Positions 38,944 to 49,810 of a stretch of 64,000 nt of DNA are shown piece after piece; positions within the stretch are counted from its first letter, which is position 1, and the number at the start of each line of letters is the position of its first letter. The DNA lies in contig NZ_CP015225.1 of assembly GCF_001623525.1 (NCBI RefSeq), positions 4,848,501 through 4,912,500 of the forward strand, given 5' to 3'. Both the position numbers and the translations under genes were made by a program. This stretch comes from Pseudomonas fluorescens. Its GTDB lineage: Bacteria; Pseudomonadota; Gammaproteobacteria; Pseudomonadales; Pseudomonadaceae. The notes below the pieces were generated by a model. That model did not search any database. It was not told the origin of the DNA and worked only from the letters and a program-made list of their open reading frames with translations.

Positions 38944-40470
38944 TCAAGTGGTCAGTGTACGCAGCAGGTTCTTGTAGTCCTCGCGGATGTCCGCGTCGGA
39001 TTCCTTAAGTTCGTTGATCTTGCGGCAGGCGTGCAGCACGGTCGTGTGGTCGCGTCCGCCAAACACATCGCCGATTTCCGGCAGGCTGTGGTTGGTCAGT
39101 TCCTTGGACAGGGCCATGGCCACCTGACGCGGACGTGCTACCGAACGCGAACGGCGTTTGGACAGCAGGTCGGAAATCTTGATTTTGTAGTATTCCGCAA
39201 CGGTTCGCTGAATGTTATCCACAGAAACCAATTTGTCCTGAAGCGCCAACAAGTCCTTCAAGGATTCGCGAATCAACTCGATGGTGATGTCGCGGCCCAT
39301 GAAGTGCGAGTGAGCGATCACCCGCTTGAGGGCACCTTCGAGCTCACGCACGTTGGAGCGGATACGCTGGGCGATGAAGAACGCGGCGTCGTGAGGCAGC
39401 TCGACCTTGGCCTGGTCGGCTTTCTTCATCAGGATCGCGACCCGGGTTTCCAGCTCGGGCGGCTCGACGGCCACCGTCAGGCCCCAGCCGAAACGCGACT
39501 TGAGACGTTCTTCAAGGCCTTCGATTTCTTTCGGGTAGCGGTCACTGGTGAGAATGACCTGCTGCCCGCCTTCAAGCAATGCGTTGAAGGTGTGGAAAAA
39601 CTCTTCCTGGGAACGTTCCTTGCGGGCGAAGAACTGAATATCGTCGATCAGCAGAGCGTCCACCGAACGGTAGAAACGCTTGAACTCGTTGATCGCGTTC
39701 AGTTGCAGCGCCTTGACCATGTCGGCCACGAAACGCTCGGAATGCAGGTACACGACCTTGGCATTCGGGTTCTTCTTTAATAGGTGGTTGCCCACCGCAT
39801 GCATCAAGTGGGTCTTACCCAAGCCTACGCCACCATAAAGGAACAGCGGGTTGTAGCCATGCTTGGGGTTATCCGCGACCTGCCAGGCCGCAGCGCGAGC
39901 CAGTTGGTTGGATTTACCTTCGACGAAATTCTCGAAGGTAAAGGTCCGATTCAGGTAGCTGGTGTGCTTGAGCGCACCTTCGACCTGGACGGTGCGCTGT
40001 TCGGCACGCACCGGCGCCTGCTGGGAGCTGGCACCGGCCATCGGGTCGAAGCTGTCCCGGGAGGGCTCTTCGCTGACCTCGGCGACCTTTTGTGCGTTGC
40101 GTTTGCTCGGGGCAGGCGCGGGTGCCGGGGCGGCATGGTTGTTAACCGGTGCCGTTGCAGCCTGCTGGGCCTGTGACGCTGCGGCGGCCAGCGGCGCATT
40201 GGGTGCGGCGCGCGGTGCCGAGCTGCGCTTGCTGCCTATTAATAAGGACAACGCAGGCGCCATGCCATTGCCATGCTCGTCGAGCAATTCCATGACCCGG
40301 CCCAGGTACTTTTCGTTGACCCAGTCGAGAACGAAACGGTTCGGTGCATAGACACGCAACTCGTCGCCTTCGGCTTCGACCTGTAGTGGACGGATCCAAG
40401 TGTTGAATTGTTGGGCAGGCAGCTCATCGCGCAAAAGCTCCACGCACTGCTGCCAAAGTTCCACTGACAC
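38944..40470 (-). CDS. dnaA: Chromosomal replication initiator DnaA
   Basis: This 508-residue AAA+ initiator binds DnaA boxes and melts the origin. Domain I (about 1-85, [22 protein letters not shown]), a Pro/Ala-rich linker domain II (about 86-170), the AAA+ domain III with [15 protein letters not shown] (near 215-229), and domain IV with DNA-binding [12 protein letters not shown] (near 473-484) are all visible. The GTG start at 40470 has AGGGGA upstream. A DnaA box inside the gene (39215-39223) and another 67 bp upstream suggest autoregulation. Confidence 0.98.
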   Translation of the reverse strand: MSVELWQQCVELLRDELPAQQFNTWIRPLQVEAEGDELRVYAPNRFVLDWVNEKYLGRVMELLDEHGNGMAPALSLLIGSKRSSAPRAAPNAPLAAAASQAQQAATAPVNNHAAPAPAPAPSKRNAQKVAEVSEEPSRDSFDPMAGASSQQAPVRAEQRTVQVEGALKHTSYLNRTFTFENFVEGKSNQLARAAAWQVADNPKHGYNPLFLYGGVGLGKTHLMHAVGNHLLKKNPNAKVVYLHSERFVADMVKALQLNAINEFKRFYRSVDALLIDDIQFFARKERSQEEFFHTFNALLEGGQQVILTSDRYPKEIEGLEERLKSRFGWGLTVAVEPPELETRVAILMKKADQAKVELPHDAAFFIAQRIRSNVRELEGALKRVIAHSHFMGRDITIELIRESLKDLLALQDKLVSVDNIQRTVAEYYKIKISDLLSKRRSRSVARPRQVAMALSKELTNHSLPEIGDVFGGRDHTTVLHACRKINELKESDADIREDYKNLLRTLTT

Positions 40471-41036
40471 GGATATCCCCTAAGTTGAAAGCCGGTGAGG
40501 CAAAAACAAGCGGCCATTGTAGCGAGCAGACGCCCACTTATCCACATGCAGCTTGCTGATCGCCCATGATTTATCAATGCGTTAACCGCGAGAAAGACGA
40601 CGGGCGGTCAGTGGATAAGCTCTGTGGATAACCGGGCCTGAGGTCGTTGCACAAGTGGGGGCGAAAGTCGGTGGATAACCGGCCTGTGGATAACCAGGCA
40701 TTCCACACACAGCTTATCCGACAGCGCAGCACAGGCTGGCCACTGCTTTCCCCTGTAGTTGTCATTCTCTGTACATGGCGTGCTACAAGGCCTGAGCATG
40801 GTTATCCACAGACAGGTGGCGGCCTTGCTTTTATAAGCTTTACAGAAAAGCTTTAAATAATTCCCTTCTTTATTTCTATATCTAGCGTCGTGTGATGAAT
40901 CCGCCCAAGCGTCCGGATATCTATTTAAAGGAAACGCTGGTTGGAAATTGACCTAGAGGCTTGCTTTCTCTAGAATCCCCGGTCTCTTAAAACGGGGGCC
41001 ATTCCGGCCCGTTGTGGACGAACCAGGTAACACGAC
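40471..41036. other. oriC: Replication origin oriC (dnaA-rpmH gap)
   Basis: Four perfect DnaA boxes (TTATCCACA or complement) lie at 40538-40546, 40623-40631, 40685-40693 and 40802-40810, with one-mismatch forms at 40610-40618 and 40670-40678. An AT-rich stretch suited to unwinding follows at about 40830-40880. The dnaA-rpmH gap is the known oriC of pseudomonads. A 46-bp module ending in the 40802 box recurs in the mnmE-mnmG gap. Confidence 0.92.
40948..40976 (+). promoter_or_regulatory. Sigma-70-type promoter of rpmH
   Basis: TTGACC and TAGAAT are separated by exactly 17 bp; the likely start of transcription is about 55 bp before the rpmH ATG. It is the main promoter candidate for rpmH-rnpA-yidD-yidC. 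Confidence 0.75.
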
Positions 41037-41171
41037 ATGAAACGTACTTTCCAACCAAGCACTATCAAACGCGCTCGTACCCACGGTTTCCGTGCTCGCA
41101 TGGCTACCAAGAACGGTCGTGCCGTCCTGTCGCGTCGTCGCGCCAAAGGTCGTGCGCGTCTGGCAGTTTGA
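41037..41171 (+). CDS. rpmH: 50S ribosomal protein L34
   Basis: This 44-residue, Arg/Lys-rich ribosomal protein begins [20 protein letters not shown] and ends RARLAV, the full L34 consensus. It binds 23S rRNA in the large subunit. The ATG has AGGTAA upstream. It overlaps no other gene and is followed after 16 bp by rnpA, the conserved bacterial pair. Confidence 0.97.
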   Translation: MKRTFQPSTIKRARTHGFRARMATKNGRAVLSRRRAKGRARLAV

Positions 41172-41187
41172 TAATCCGGCACTGGAG

Positions 41188-41589
41188 GTGAGTCAGGACT
41201 TCAGTCGGGAAAAGCGTCTGCTTACACCCCGGCATTTCAAGGCAGTCTTTGACTCCCCTACCGGCAAGGTTCCGGGGAAAAATCTCCTGCTCCTTGCGCG
41301 CAGTAACGATCTCGATCACCCCCGACTAGGGCTGGTTATCGGGAAAAAGAGCGTCAAGCTCTCTGTTCAGCGCAATCGCCTCAAACGTCTGATGCGCGAA
41401 TCGTTTCGCCTGAACCAGGATTCACTGGTTGGATGGGACATTGTTATCGTCGCGCGCAAAGGTTTGGGTGACGTAGAAAACCCCGAATTGATTCAGCATT
41501 TCGGCAAGCTCTGGAAACGTCTGGCCCGCAACAAGCCAGTACCAGCAGTCAACACCGAAACTGTAGGGGTAGACAGTCCCGATGCGTAA
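41188..41589 (+). CDS. rnpA: Ribonuclease P protein component
   Basis: This 133-residue basic cofactor of RNase P helps the RNA subunit cut tRNA leaders. The RNR signature is clear ([15 protein letters not shown]), with [13 protein letters not shown] before it. The GTG at 41188 is chosen by comparison with the P. putida protein (VSRDFDRDKRLL), although GGAGG lies immediately before it. A frame open from 41092 overlaps rpmH and is rejected. It overlaps yidD by 8 bp. Confidence 0.93.
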   Translation: MSQDFSREKRLLTPRHFKAVFDSPTGKVPGKNLLLLARSNDLDHPRLGLVIGKKSVKLSVQRNRLKRLMRESFRLNQDSLVGWDIVIVARKGLGDVENPELIQHFGKLWKRLARNKPVPAVNTETVGVDSPDA

Positions 41590-41827
41590 ACTGGCACTCG
41601 TTCCGATCCAGTTTTACCGCTATGCCATTAGTCCTTTGATGGCCAGTCACTGTCGTTTCTACCCCAGTTGTTCCTGCTACGCGTACGAAGCCATAGAAAA
41701 TCATGGCCTACTGCGCGGTGGCTGGCTGACCTTTCGTCGTTTAGGTCGCTGTCATCCGTGGAATCCCGGCGGTTATGACCCGGTTCCGCCTATCCCTACC
41801 TCCCGTTCTTCTTCGATGGCCGAGTAA
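41582..41827 (+). CDS. yidD: Membrane protein insertion efficiency factor YidD
   Basis: This 81-residue protein of the UPF0161 family has the Cys/Arg-rich core ([20 protein letters not shown], then [11 protein letters not shown] and [15 protein letters not shown]). It is membrane-associated and assists YidC in inserting proteins. Overlap with rnpA and a 2-bp gap to yidC match the conserved operon. Confidence 0.95.
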   Translation: MRKLALVPIQFYRYAISPLMASHCRFYPSCSCYAYEAIENHGLLRGGWLTFRRLGRCHPWNPGGYDPVPPIPTSRSSSMAE

Positions 41828-41829
41828 TC

Positions 41830-43512
41830 ATGGATATCAAACGCACGATCCTGATCGTCGCCCTGGCAATCGTGTCCTACGTCATGGTCCTTAAATGGAA
41901 CCAGGACTATGGCCAGGCTGCCCTGCCGACTCAGAATGTTGCAGCCAGCAATACCGCACCGAGCCTGCCGGATGCCCCAGTTGGCAACAATGCTGCCAGC
42001 AATGACGACATCCCGCGCGCGGCAAGCGATACCAGCGCTCCCGCCGAAGCCCCGGTGGCCGTAAGCAAAGATCTCATCCAGATCAAGACGGACGTGCTCG
42101 AGCTGGCAATCGATCCACAAGGTGGTGACGTCGCCCAGCTGAAGCTGCCGCTGTATCCACGTCGCCAGGATCATCCGGAAATCCCGTTCCAGTTGTTCGA
42201 CAACGGTAACGAGCGCACCTATCTGGCCCAAAGTGGGCTGATCGGTACCAACGGCCCGGATTCGAGCCCGGCCGGTCGCCCGGTCTACTCCGCCGAGAAG
42301 AAGACTTATCAACTGGCTGACGGTCAGGACCAATTGGTCGTGGACCTGAAGTTCAGCAAGGATGGCGTCAACTACATCAAGCGTTTCACCTTGAAACGTG
42401 GCCTGTATGACGTAACCGTCTCTTACCTGATCGACAACCAGAGCGCCCAGCCCTGGTCTGGCGCGATGTTTGCGCAACTCAAGCGTGACGCCAGCGACGA
42501 TCCTTCCTCCAGCACGGCCACCGGCACCGCGACTTACCTGGGCGCCGCCCTGTGGACAAGTTCGGAGCCGTACAAGAAAGTGTCCATGAAGGACATGGAC
42601 AAGGGCCAGATCAAGGAAACGGTCCAAGGTGGCTGGGTTGCTTGGCTGCAGCACTATTTTGTAACTGCCTGGATCCCGCAGAAGGGCGAAAACAACGTCG
42701 TCCAGACGCGTAAAGACGGCAAAGGCAACTACATCGTCGGCTACACCGGCCCGGCATTGACCGCCGCGCCAGGTGCAAAAGTCGAAACCAGTGCCATTCT
42801 GTACGCCGGTCCTAAAAGCCAGGCGGTACTGAAAGAGTTGTCCCCAGGCCTGGAACTGACCGTGGACTACGGTTTCCTGTGGTTCATTGCCCAGCCGATC
42901 TTCTGGCTGCTGCAACATATCCACAGCATCGTCGGTAACTGGGGTTGGTCGATCATTTTCCTGACCATGCTGATCAAGGGGATTTTCTTCCCGTTGTCGG
43001 CCGCCAGCTACAAATCCATGGCTCGCATGCGCGCGGTGGCCCCGAAACTGGCGGCCCTGAAAGAACAACATGGCGATGACCGGCAGAAAATGTCCCAGGC
43101 CATGATGGAGCTGTACAAGAAAGAGAAGATCAACCCGTTGGGTGGTTGCTTGCCGATTCTTGTACAAATGCCTGTGTTCCTGGCGCTGTACTGGGTGCTG
43201 CTGGAAAGCGTGGAGATGCGCCAGGCACCGTTCATGCTGTGGATTACCGACCTGTCGATCAAGGATCCGTTCTTCATCCTGCCGATCATCATGGGCGCGA
43301 CCATGTTCATCCAGCAGCAGCTGAACCCGACGCCTCCGGACCCGATGCAGGCGAAGGTGATGAAAATGATGCCAATCATCTTCACCTTCTTCTTCCTGTG
43401 GTTCCCGGCGGGTCTGGTGCTGTACTGGGTTGTGAACAACGTGTTGTCCATTACCCAGCAGTGGTACATCACGCGTAAGATCGAAGCGGCTGCGAAAAAA
43501 GCCGAGGCGTAA
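41830..43512 (+). CDS. yidC: Membrane protein insertase YidC
   Basis: This 560-residue insertase has an N-terminal helix (residues 5-20), a large periplasmic beta-domain (about 60-335) and a C-terminal five-helix core (about 350-545) with the conserved Arg region near LTMLIKGIFFPLSAASYKSM. It inserts proteins such as the ATP synthase c subunit, encoded 8 kb away in this window. It starts 2 bp after yidD and ends with a terminator. Confidence 0.97.
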   Translation: MDIKRTILIVALAIVSYVMVLKWNQDYGQAALPTQNVAASNTAPSLPDAPVGNNAASNDDIPRAASDTSAPAEAPVAVSKDLIQIKTDVLELAIDPQGGDVAQLKLPLYPRRQDHPEIPFQLFDNGNERTYLAQSGLIGTNGPDSSPAGRPVYSAEKKTYQLADGQDQLVVDLKFSKDGVNYIKRFTLKRGLYDVTVSYLIDNQSAQPWSGAMFAQLKRDASDDPSSSTATGTATYLGAALWTSSEPYKKVSMKDMDKGQIKETVQGGWVAWLQHYFVTAWIPQKGENNVVQTRKDGKGNYIVGYTGPALTAAPGAKVETSAILYAGPKSQAVLKELSPGLELTVDYGFLWFIAQPIFWLLQHIHSIVGNWGWSIIFLTMLIKGIFFPLSAASYKSMARMRAVAPKLAALKEQHGDDRQKMSQAMMELYKKEKINPLGGCLPILVQMPVFLALYWVLLESVEMRQAPFMLWITDLSIKDPFFILPIIMGATMFIQQQLNPTPPDPMQAKVMKMMPIIFTFFFLWFPAGLVLYWVVNNVLSITQQWYITRKIEAAAKKAEA

Positions 43513-43533
43513 CTTGCTCTGTGGATAACCACA

Positions 43534-43560
43534 CAAAACGCCCCCTAGTGGGGCGTTTTG
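43534..43560 (+). terminator. Rho-independent terminator after yidC
   Basis: CAAAACGCCCC and GGGGCGTTTTG form a perfect stem around CTAGT. A DnaA box (43520-43528) lies just before it. Confidence 0.88.
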
Positions 43561-43591
43561 CTATCTGCCACTTTTGTCTGGATACCGGTTT

Positions 43592-44962
43592 ATGAGCGCA
43601 CCGCGTGAAACCATCGCTGCTGTTGCCACTGCCCAAGGTCGCGGCGGTGTCGGCATCGTCCGTATTTCGGGGCCCTTGGCCAGTGTCGCGGCCAGGGCAA
43701 TCAGCGGTCGCGAACTCAAACCGCGGTTTGCTCATTACGGTCCGTTTTTCAGTGATGACCAGCAGGTCCTCGACGAGGGGCTGGCCTTGTATTTCCCGGG
43801 GCCGAATTCGTTCACCGGCGAAGACGTGCTGGAACTGCAAGGGCACGGCGGCCCCATCGTGCTGGACATGTTGCTCAAGCGTTGCCTGGAGCTGGGCTGT
43901 CGCCTGGCCCGGCCGGGCGAGTTCAGTGAACGGGCATTCCTCAACGACAAGCTCGACCTGGCCCAGGCCGAGGCGATCGCCGATTTGATCGAAGCCAGTT
44001 CTGCACAGGCGGCCCGCAACGCATTGCGATCCTTGCAGGGGGCGTTTTCCCTGCGTGTGCATAACCTCACCGAACAATTGATCGGCCTGCGGATTTACGT
44101 CGAGGCCGCGATTGATTTCCCGGAAGAGGAAATCGACTTCCTAGCCGATGGCCACGTGCTGAGCATGCTGGATAAAGTACGCGATGAGTTATCCACCGTA
44201 CTGCGCGAAGCCGGGCAGGGTGCCTTGTTGCGCGATGGGATGACCGTGGTGATCGCTGGGCGGCCGAATGCCGGCAAATCCAGCCTGTTGAATGCCCTGG
44301 CCGGGCGCGAGGCGGCGATTGTCACCGAGATCGCCGGCACCACTCGGGACATCCTGCGTGAACATATCCACATCGATGGCATGCCACTGCACGTCGTGGA
44401 TACCGCAGGTTTGCGCGACACTGATGACCGGGTGGAAAAAATCGGCGTTGAGCGGGCGCTCAAGGCCATCGGTGAAGCCGACCGGGTCCTGCTGGTGGTG
44501 GATGCCACCGCACCGGAAGCGGACGATCCATTTGCCTTGTGGCCTGAATTCCTCGAAGTCCGCCCGGATCCCGCGAAAGTCACCTTGATCCGTAACAAGG
44601 CCGACCTGACCGGGGAAGCGATTGTCCTTGAGGTCAGCAACGACGGCCATGTGACGATCAGCCTGAGCGCAAAGGCGGCGGGTGAAGGCCTGGAACTGCT
44701 GCGTGAACACCTCAAGGCCTGCATGGGCTATGAGCAGACCTCGGAAAGCAGCTTCAGCGCCCGCCGGCGGCATCTTGAAGCCTTGCGCCATGCCAGCGCC
44801 GCCCTGGAACACGGTCGCGCACAGTTGACCTTGGCGGGGGCGGGTGAGTTATTGGCCGAAGACCTTCGCCAGGCCCAACATTCCCTTGGGGAAATTACCG
44901 GCGCCTTCAGCTCCGATGACCTGTTGGGGCGGATCTTTTCCAGCTTCTGCATCGGTAAATAA
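43592..44962 (+). CDS. mnmE: tRNA uridine-5-carboxymethylaminomethyl synthesis GTPase MnmE
   Basis: This 456-residue GTPase, with MnmG, modifies wobble uridine 34. A folate-binding N-domain ([20 protein letters not shown]), a helical domain and the inserted G domain are present: G1 GRPNAGKSS near residue 224, G3 DTAGLRDT near 270 and G4 NKAD. The catalytic C-terminus CIGK is intact. The ATG at 43592 is used; an earlier ATG adds 6 residues without homology. Confidence 0.96.
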   Translation: MSAPRETIAAVATAQGRGGVGIVRISGPLASVAARAISGRELKPRFAHYGPFFSDDQQVLDEGLALYFPGPNSFTGEDVLELQGHGGPIVLDMLLKRCLELGCRLARPGEFSERAFLNDKLDLAQAEAIADLIEASSAQAARNALRSLQGAFSLRVHNLTEQLIGLRIYVEAAIDFPEEEIDFLADGHVLSMLDKVRDELSTVLREAGQGALLRDGMTVVIAGRPNAGKSSLLNALAGREAAIVTEIAGTTRDILREHIHIDGMPLHVVDTAGLRDTDDRVEKIGVERALKAIGEADRVLLVVDATAPEADDPFALWPEFLEVRPDPAKVTLIRNKADLTGEAIVLEVSNDGHVTISLSAKAAGEGLELLREHLKACMGYEQTSESSFSARRRHLEALRHASAALEHGRAQLTLAGAGELLAEDLRQAQHSLGEITGAFSSDDLLGRIFSSFCIGK

Positions 44963-45524
44963 CCCCGCTTTTCAAACCGGGTTTGTCCTCGAAGCCTCTC
45001 GAGTCCAACGCAAACCCGGTTCCTCCTCTCTGTTTTTGAAACGATTGCCATTGATGGCGGCTTGCCTGTGGACGCTGCGGTGATCCATCCGCGGCGGTTT
45101 TCTGTGGATTAAGCCCTGTGAATAACTGCCACTGAGGTCGGTTGATAAACCCCCCTCAAATCTGAAGATAACCGCCTCTGTGGATAACAGGCCCATTCAT
45201 CCACAGGCTTACACCGGTTATCCAACCCCCTCATTGCCACCTGACCACAGGGTTTTGAATCTCTGTACACATTGAAAATAAAGGCCTGTGCAATGTTATC
45301 CACAGATAGTAGGCTCAGTAAGAATAAACATAAAAACAAAGGTTTTATAAATTTCTTTCTTTTTAATTTTTTTAACCGCGAGTTTTCCACAGCTGGTTAA
45401 ATTTTGTGCAAAGGGTTCTTTAGGAAAGGGGAAGTCCCTATACTTGCCGACCTGGCTCGAAAAACGCTCTGGCCAAGCTCAAGACCTATTTCCGAATTAC
45501 CTGAATTAAGCAGGCACGAGGTGC
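44963..45524. other. Second DnaA-box cluster with AT-rich region (mnmE-mnmG gap)
   Basis: Perfect DnaA boxes lie at 45179-45187 and 45296-45304, with one-mismatch forms at 45103-45111, 45117-45125, 45197-45205 and 45383-45391. A long AT-rich stretch follows (about 45318-45415). A 46-bp module (45261-45306) matches one in oriC with identical internal spacing. DnaA boxes near gidA (mnmG) are known in P. putida. The 562-bp gap holds no credible gene. Confidence 0.75.
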
Positions 45525-47426
45525 GTGGTGGATTTCCCTTCCCGTTTTGAAGTGATCGTCATCGGCGGCGGTCATGCCGGTACCGAGGCAGCACTTGCAT
45601 CAGCACGCATGGGGGCAAAAACCCTGTTGCTGACGCATAACGTGGAAACCCTCGGTGCCATGAGTTGCAACCCTGCCATTGGTGGGATTGGCAAGAGCCA
45701 CCTGGTCAAGGAAATCGATGCCCTAGGCGGCGCGATGGCCATGGCCACCGATAAAGGTGGTATCCAGTTTCGCGTATTGAACAGCCGCAAAGGCCCAGCC
45801 GTGCGCGCTACTCGCGCCCAGGCCGACCGAGTCCTGTACAAGGCCGCTGTCCGCGAAATCCTGGAAAACCAGCCGAACCTGTGGATATTTCAACAAACAG
45901 CGGATGACCTGATTGTCGAGCAGGACCAGGTGCGCGGTGTAGTCACGCAAATGGGCCTGCGTTTCCTCGCTGATTCCGTAGTGCTGACCACCGGGACATT
46001 CCTCGGTGGACTTATCCACATTGGTTTGCAGAACTTTTCCGGTGGTCGCGCGGGTGATCCGCCGTCGATCGCTCTGGCTCACCGTTTGCGTGAGCTGCCA
46101 TTGCGTGTCGGGCGCTTGAAAACCGGTACGCCACCGCGTATCGACGGTCGGTCTGTGGATTTCTCGGTGATGACCGAGCAGCCTGGCGATACGCCGATCC
46201 CGGTCATGTCGTTCATGGGCAACAAGGAACAGCATCCACGGCAAGTCAGTTGCTGGATCACCCACACCAATGCCCGCACCCATGAAATCATTGCGGCGAA
46301 CCTCGATCGTTCGCCGATGTATTCCGCAGCCGGTGAAATCGAAGGCATCGGTCCGCGTTATTGCCCATCGATCGAAGACAAGATCCATCGCTTTGCCGAC
46401 AAGGAAAGCCACCAGGTCTTCATCGAGCCCGAAGGCCTGACGACCCACGAGCTGTACCCGAACGGGATCTCAACCTCCCTGCCGTTCGATGTGCAATTGC
46501 AGATCGTGCAGTCGATTCGCGGTATGGAAAACGCCCACATCGTTCGCCCGGGCTACGCCATCGAGTACGACTACTTCGATCCGCGTGACCTGAAGTACAG
46601 CCTGGAAACCAAGGTCATTGGCGGCCTGTTCTTCGCCGGGCAGATCAACGGCACCACCGGTTACGAAGAGGCCGGCGCCCAAGGGTTGTTGGCCGGTGCC
46701 AACGCGGCACTGCGCGCCCAGGGCAAGGACAGCTGGTGCCCACGCCGCGATGAGGCATACATCGGCGTACTGGTGGATGACCTGATTACCTTGGGCACCC
46801 AGGAACCGTATCGGATGTTCACGTCCCGCGCCGAATATCGCCTGATCCTTCGCGAAGACAACGCCGACTTGCGCCTGACCGAGAAAGGTCGTGAGCTGGG
46901 GCTGGTGGATGATGTGCGTTGGGCCGCGTTCTGCAAGAAACGTGAAAGCATCGAACTGGAAGAGCAGCGCCTGAAAAGCACCTGGGTTCGTCCCGGTACC
47001 GAGCAGGGCGATGCCATCGCGGCAAAATTCGGCACGCCGCTGACCCACGAATACAACCTGCTCAACCTCTTGAGCCGCCCGGAAATCGATTATGCCGGGT
47101 TGGTGAAAGTGACCGGTCAGGGGGCGGAAGATCCACAAGTGGCCGAACAGGTCGAGATCAAGACCAAGTACGCCGGTTACATCGACCGTCAGCAAGACGA
47201 AATCGCCCGTCTGCGCGCCAGTGAAGACACCAAGCTGCCTGTGGATATCGATTACACCGGCATTTCCGGGTTGTCGAAGGAAATCCAGAGCAAGCTCGGT
47301 GCGACCCGTCCAGAGACCCTGGGCCAAGCCTCGCGCATTCCCGGCGTCACGCCAGCAGCGATTTCCCTGTTGATGATTCATTTGAAAAAACGCGGCGCGG
47401 GCCGCCAGTTGGAGCAAAGCGCTTGA
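45525..47426 (+). CDS. mnmG: tRNA uridine-5-carboxymethylaminomethyl synthesis enzyme MnmG
   Basis: This 633-residue FAD enzyme (GidA) is the MnmE partner. The FAD-binding motif [14 protein letters not shown] starts near residue 11, and [20 protein letters not shown] is the family signature; catalytic Cys residues lie in CNPAIGG and in CPSIEDK. GTG at 45525 gives VDFPSRFEV; the adjacent GTG at 45528 is also possible and better spaced from GAGG. A DnaA box lies within the gene at 46012-46020. It overlaps rsmG by 4 bp. Confidence 0.96.
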   Translation: MVDFPSRFEVIVIGGGHAGTEAALASARMGAKTLLLTHNVETLGAMSCNPAIGGIGKSHLVKEIDALGGAMAMATDKGGIQFRVLNSRKGPAVRATRAQADRVLYKAAVREILENQPNLWIFQQTADDLIVEQDQVRGVVTQMGLRFLADSVVLTTGTFLGGLIHIGLQNFSGGRAGDPPSIALAHRLRELPLRVGRLKTGTPPRIDGRSVDFSVMTEQPGDTPIPVMSFMGNKEQHPRQVSCWITHTNARTHEIIAANLDRSPMYSAAGEIEGIGPRYCPSIEDKIHRFADKESHQVFIEPEGLTTHELYPNGISTSLPFDVQLQIVQSIRGMENAHIVRPGYAIEYDYFDPRDLKYSLETKVIGGLFFAGQINGTTGYEEAGAQGLLAGANAALRAQGKDSWCPRRDEAYIGVLVDDLITLGTQEPYRMFTSRAEYRLILREDNADLRLTEKGRELGLVDDVRWAAFCKKRESIELEEQRLKSTWVRPGTEQGDAIAAKFGTPLTHEYNLLNLLSRPEIDYAGLVKVTGQGAEDPQVAEQVEIKTKYAGYIDRQQDEIARLRASEDTKLPVDIDYTGISGLSKEIQSKLGATRPETLGQASRIPGVTPAAISLLMIHLKKRGAGRQLEQSA

Positions 47427-48067
47427 GTTCGATGGTCACCTCGCAACACGCTGAAGAGTTATCCACAGGTGCCCGTCAGCTTGGTGTCAACTTGACCGAA
47501 GCCCAGCACGCGCAATTGCTGGGTTATCTGGCGTTGTTGATCAAATGGAACAAGGCTTACAACCTGACCGCCGTGCGCGATCCGGATGAAATGGTCTCGC
47601 GTCATTTGCTCGACAGCCTCAGCGTCATGTCCTTCATCGAAAACGGTCGCTGGCTGGATGTTGGCAGTGGCGGTGGCATGCCGGGCATCCCGCTGGCGAT
47701 CCTGTTTCCCGACTCGCAAGTGACCTGCCTGGACAGCAACGGCAAGAAAACCCGCTTCCTGACCCAGGTCAAACTCGAACTCAAACTGGATAACCTGCAA
47801 GTTATCCACAGCCGTGTCGAAGCGTTCCAGCCTGCACAGCCTTTCAACGGGATCATCTCCCGGGCGTTCAGCAGCATGGAGAACTTCAGCAACTGGACGC
47901 GCCACCTGGGCGACGCCGATACGCGCTGGCTGGCAATGAAGGGCGTTCATCCGGCCGATGAGCTGGTAGCATTGCCGGCAGACTTCCACCTTGATAGCGA
48001 ACACGCCTTGGCCGTACCCGGTTGCCAAGGCCAACGCCATCTGCTGATACTGCGCCGCACGGCATGA
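47423..48067 (+). CDS. rsmG: 16S rRNA (guanine-527-N7)-methyltransferase RsmG
   Basis: This 214-residue SAM-dependent methyltransferase (GidB) modifies G527 of 16S rRNA. The SAM site is [14 protein letters not shown] near residues 76-89. The start is TTG at 47423 with GGAG 8 bp upstream, overlapping the mnmG stop; an ATG 9 bp on (47432) is an alternative. Two perfect DnaA boxes fall inside (47459-47467 and 47802-47810). It forms the operon mnmG-rsmG-parA-parB. Confidence 0.94.
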   Translation: MSSMVTSQHAEELSTGARQLGVNLTEAQHAQLLGYLALLIKWNKAYNLTAVRDPDEMVSRHLLDSLSVMSFIENGRWLDVGSGGGMPGIPLAILFPDSQVTCLDSNGKKTRFLTQVKLELKLDNLQVIHSRVEAFQPAQPFNGIISRAFSSMENFSNWTRHLGDADTRWLAMKGVHPADELVALPADFHLDSEHALAVPGCQGQRHLLILRRTA

Positions 48068-48085
48068 TTGGGAACACAAGCAAGA

Positions 48086-48883
48086 ATGGCTAAGGTATTC
48101 GCGATAGCGAACCAGAAGGGTGGTGTGGGCAAGACCACCACCTGTATCAACCTCGCAGCATCCCTGGTCGCGACCAAGCGCCGGGTGCTGTTGATCGATC
48201 TCGATCCACAGGGCAACGCCACCATGGGTAGCGGTGTGGATAAGCATGGCCTGGAAAACTCCATCTACGACGTCCTGATCGGCGAATGCGATCTGGGCCA
48301 GGCCATGCACTTCTCCGAACACGGCGGTTATCAACTGCTGCCGGCCAACCGTGACCTGACGGCGGCCGAAGTGGTGCTGCTGGAAATGCAGATGAAGGAA
48401 AGCCGCCTGCGCAGCGCCTTGGCGCCGATCCGGGAAAACTACGATTACATCCTGATCGACTGCCCGCCGTCGCTGTCGATGCTGACCCTCAACGCCCTGG
48501 TGGCGGCCGATGGGGTGATTATCCCCATGCAGTGCGAGTACTTCGCCCTCGAAGGCTTGAGCGACCTTGTGGATAACATCAAGCGCATCGCCGAACTGTT
48601 GAACCCGGACCTGAAGGTCGAAGGCCTGCTGCGGACCATGTACGACCCGCGCCTGAGCCTGATGAACGATGTGTCGGCCCAGCTCAAGGAACACTTCGGC
48701 GAGCAGCTCTACGACACGGTCATCCCGCGGAACATCCGCCTGGCCGAAGCACCCAGCTACGGCATGCCGGCCCTGGCCTACGACAAACAATCCCGTGGTG
48801 CGCTGGCCTACCTGGCCCTGGCGGGCGAGATGGTTCGCCGTCAGCGCCGTAACCCACGCACCGCTGCAGCCCAGCCAACTTAA
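48086..48883 (+). CDS. parA: Chromosome partitioning ATPase ParA
   Basis: This 265-residue deviant Walker ATPase begins AKVFAIANQKGGVGKTTTCI, containing the KGGVGKTT motif with both lysines. LIDLDPQGNATMG and ILIDCPPSLSMLTLNAL are the A' and B motifs. It drives ParB-parS complexes along the nucleoid. The ATG at 48086 is used instead of TTG 48068. Two perfect DnaA boxes occur within the gene (48235-48243 and 48568-48576). Confidence 0.96.
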   Translation: MAKVFAIANQKGGVGKTTTCINLAASLVATKRRVLLIDLDPQGNATMGSGVDKHGLENSIYDVLIGECDLGQAMHFSEHGGYQLLPANRDLTAAEVVLLEMQMKESRLRSALAPIRENYDYILIDCPPSLSMLTLNALVAADGVIIPMQCEYFALEGLSDLVDNIKRIAELLNPDLKVEGLLRTMYDPRLSLMNDVSAQLKEHFGEQLYDTVIPRNIRLAEAPSYGMPALAYDKQSRGALAYLALAGEMVRRQRRNPRTAAAQPT

Positions 48884-48892
48884 GGAAACCCC

Positions 48893-49765
48893 ATGGCCGT
48901 CAAGAAACGAGGTCTCGGACGTGGACTGGATGCACTGCTCAGTGGTCCCACTGTCAGTTCGCTGGAAGAGCAGGCCGTACAGGTCGATCAACGCGAGTTG
49001 CAACACCTGCCGCTGGACCTGATCCAGCGCGGCAAATACCAGCCGCGCCGGGACATGGATCCCCAGGCGCTGGAAGAATTGGCCCAGTCGATCAAGAGCC
49101 AGGGCGTGATGCAGCCGATCGTGGTCCGGCCGATCGCCAACGGGCGCTTCGAGATCATTGCCGGCGAACGTCGCTGGCGCGCCAGCCAGCAGGCCGGCCA
49201 GGAAACCATTCCGGCGATGGTCCGCGATGTGCCGGATGAAACCGCCATCGCCATGGCGCTGATCGAGAACATCCAGCGCGAAGACCTCAATCCGATTGAA
49301 GAAGCCGTGGCCCTGCAACGTTTGCAGCAGGAGTTCCAGCTGACCCAGCAACAAGTTGCCGAGGCGGTGGGCAAGTCCCGCGTGACCGTGGCCAATTTGT
49401 TGCGCCTGATTGCGTTGCCGGAAGTCATCAAGACCATGCTGTCCCATGGCGACCTGGAAATGGGTCATGCCCGGGCATTGCTCGGTTTGCCGGAAAATCA
49501 ACAGGTTGAAGGGGCGCGACATGTTGTCGCACGCGGTCTGACTGTGCGCCAAACTGAAGCACTGGTTCGTCAGTGGCTGAGTGGCAAACCGGCCCCTGTC
49601 GAGGCACCCAAAACCGATCCTGATATCGCTCGCCTGGAACAGCGCCTGGCCGAGCGCCTGGGCTCTGCGGTGCAGATCCGCCACGGCAAGAAGGGCAAAG
49701 GGCAACTGGTGATTGGCTACAACTCCCTCGATGAGCTGCAAGGCGTCCTTGCACACATTCGCTGA
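48893..49765 (+). CDS. parB: Chromosome partitioning protein ParB
   Basis: This 290-residue CTPase clamp binds parS. The N-domain holds the ParB/Srx boxes GVMQPIVVRPI and IIAGERRWRASQQAG; a helix-turn-helix follows near residues 150-175 (LTQQQVAEAVGKSRVTVANLLRL), then a C-terminal dimerisation domain. A 9-bp gap separates it from parA. Its target sites lie within recF in this window. Confidence 0.96.
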   Translation: MAVKKRGLGRGLDALLSGPTVSSLEEQAVQVDQRELQHLPLDLIQRGKYQPRRDMDPQALEELAQSIKSQGVMQPIVVRPIANGRFEIIAGERRWRASQQAGQETIPAMVRDVPDETAIAMALIENIQREDLNPIEEAVALQRLQQEFQLTQQQVAEAVGKSRVTVANLLRLIALPEVIKTMLSHGDLEMGHARALLGLPENQQVEGARHVVARGLTVRQTEALVRQWLSGKPAPVEAPKTDPDIARLEQRLAERLGSAVQIRHGKKGKGQLVIGYNSLDELQGVLAHIR

Positions 49766-49810
49766 AACAATTGCTCTTGTAGCGCGCAGTCGGAAATCAC
49801 TACCTGGCAG

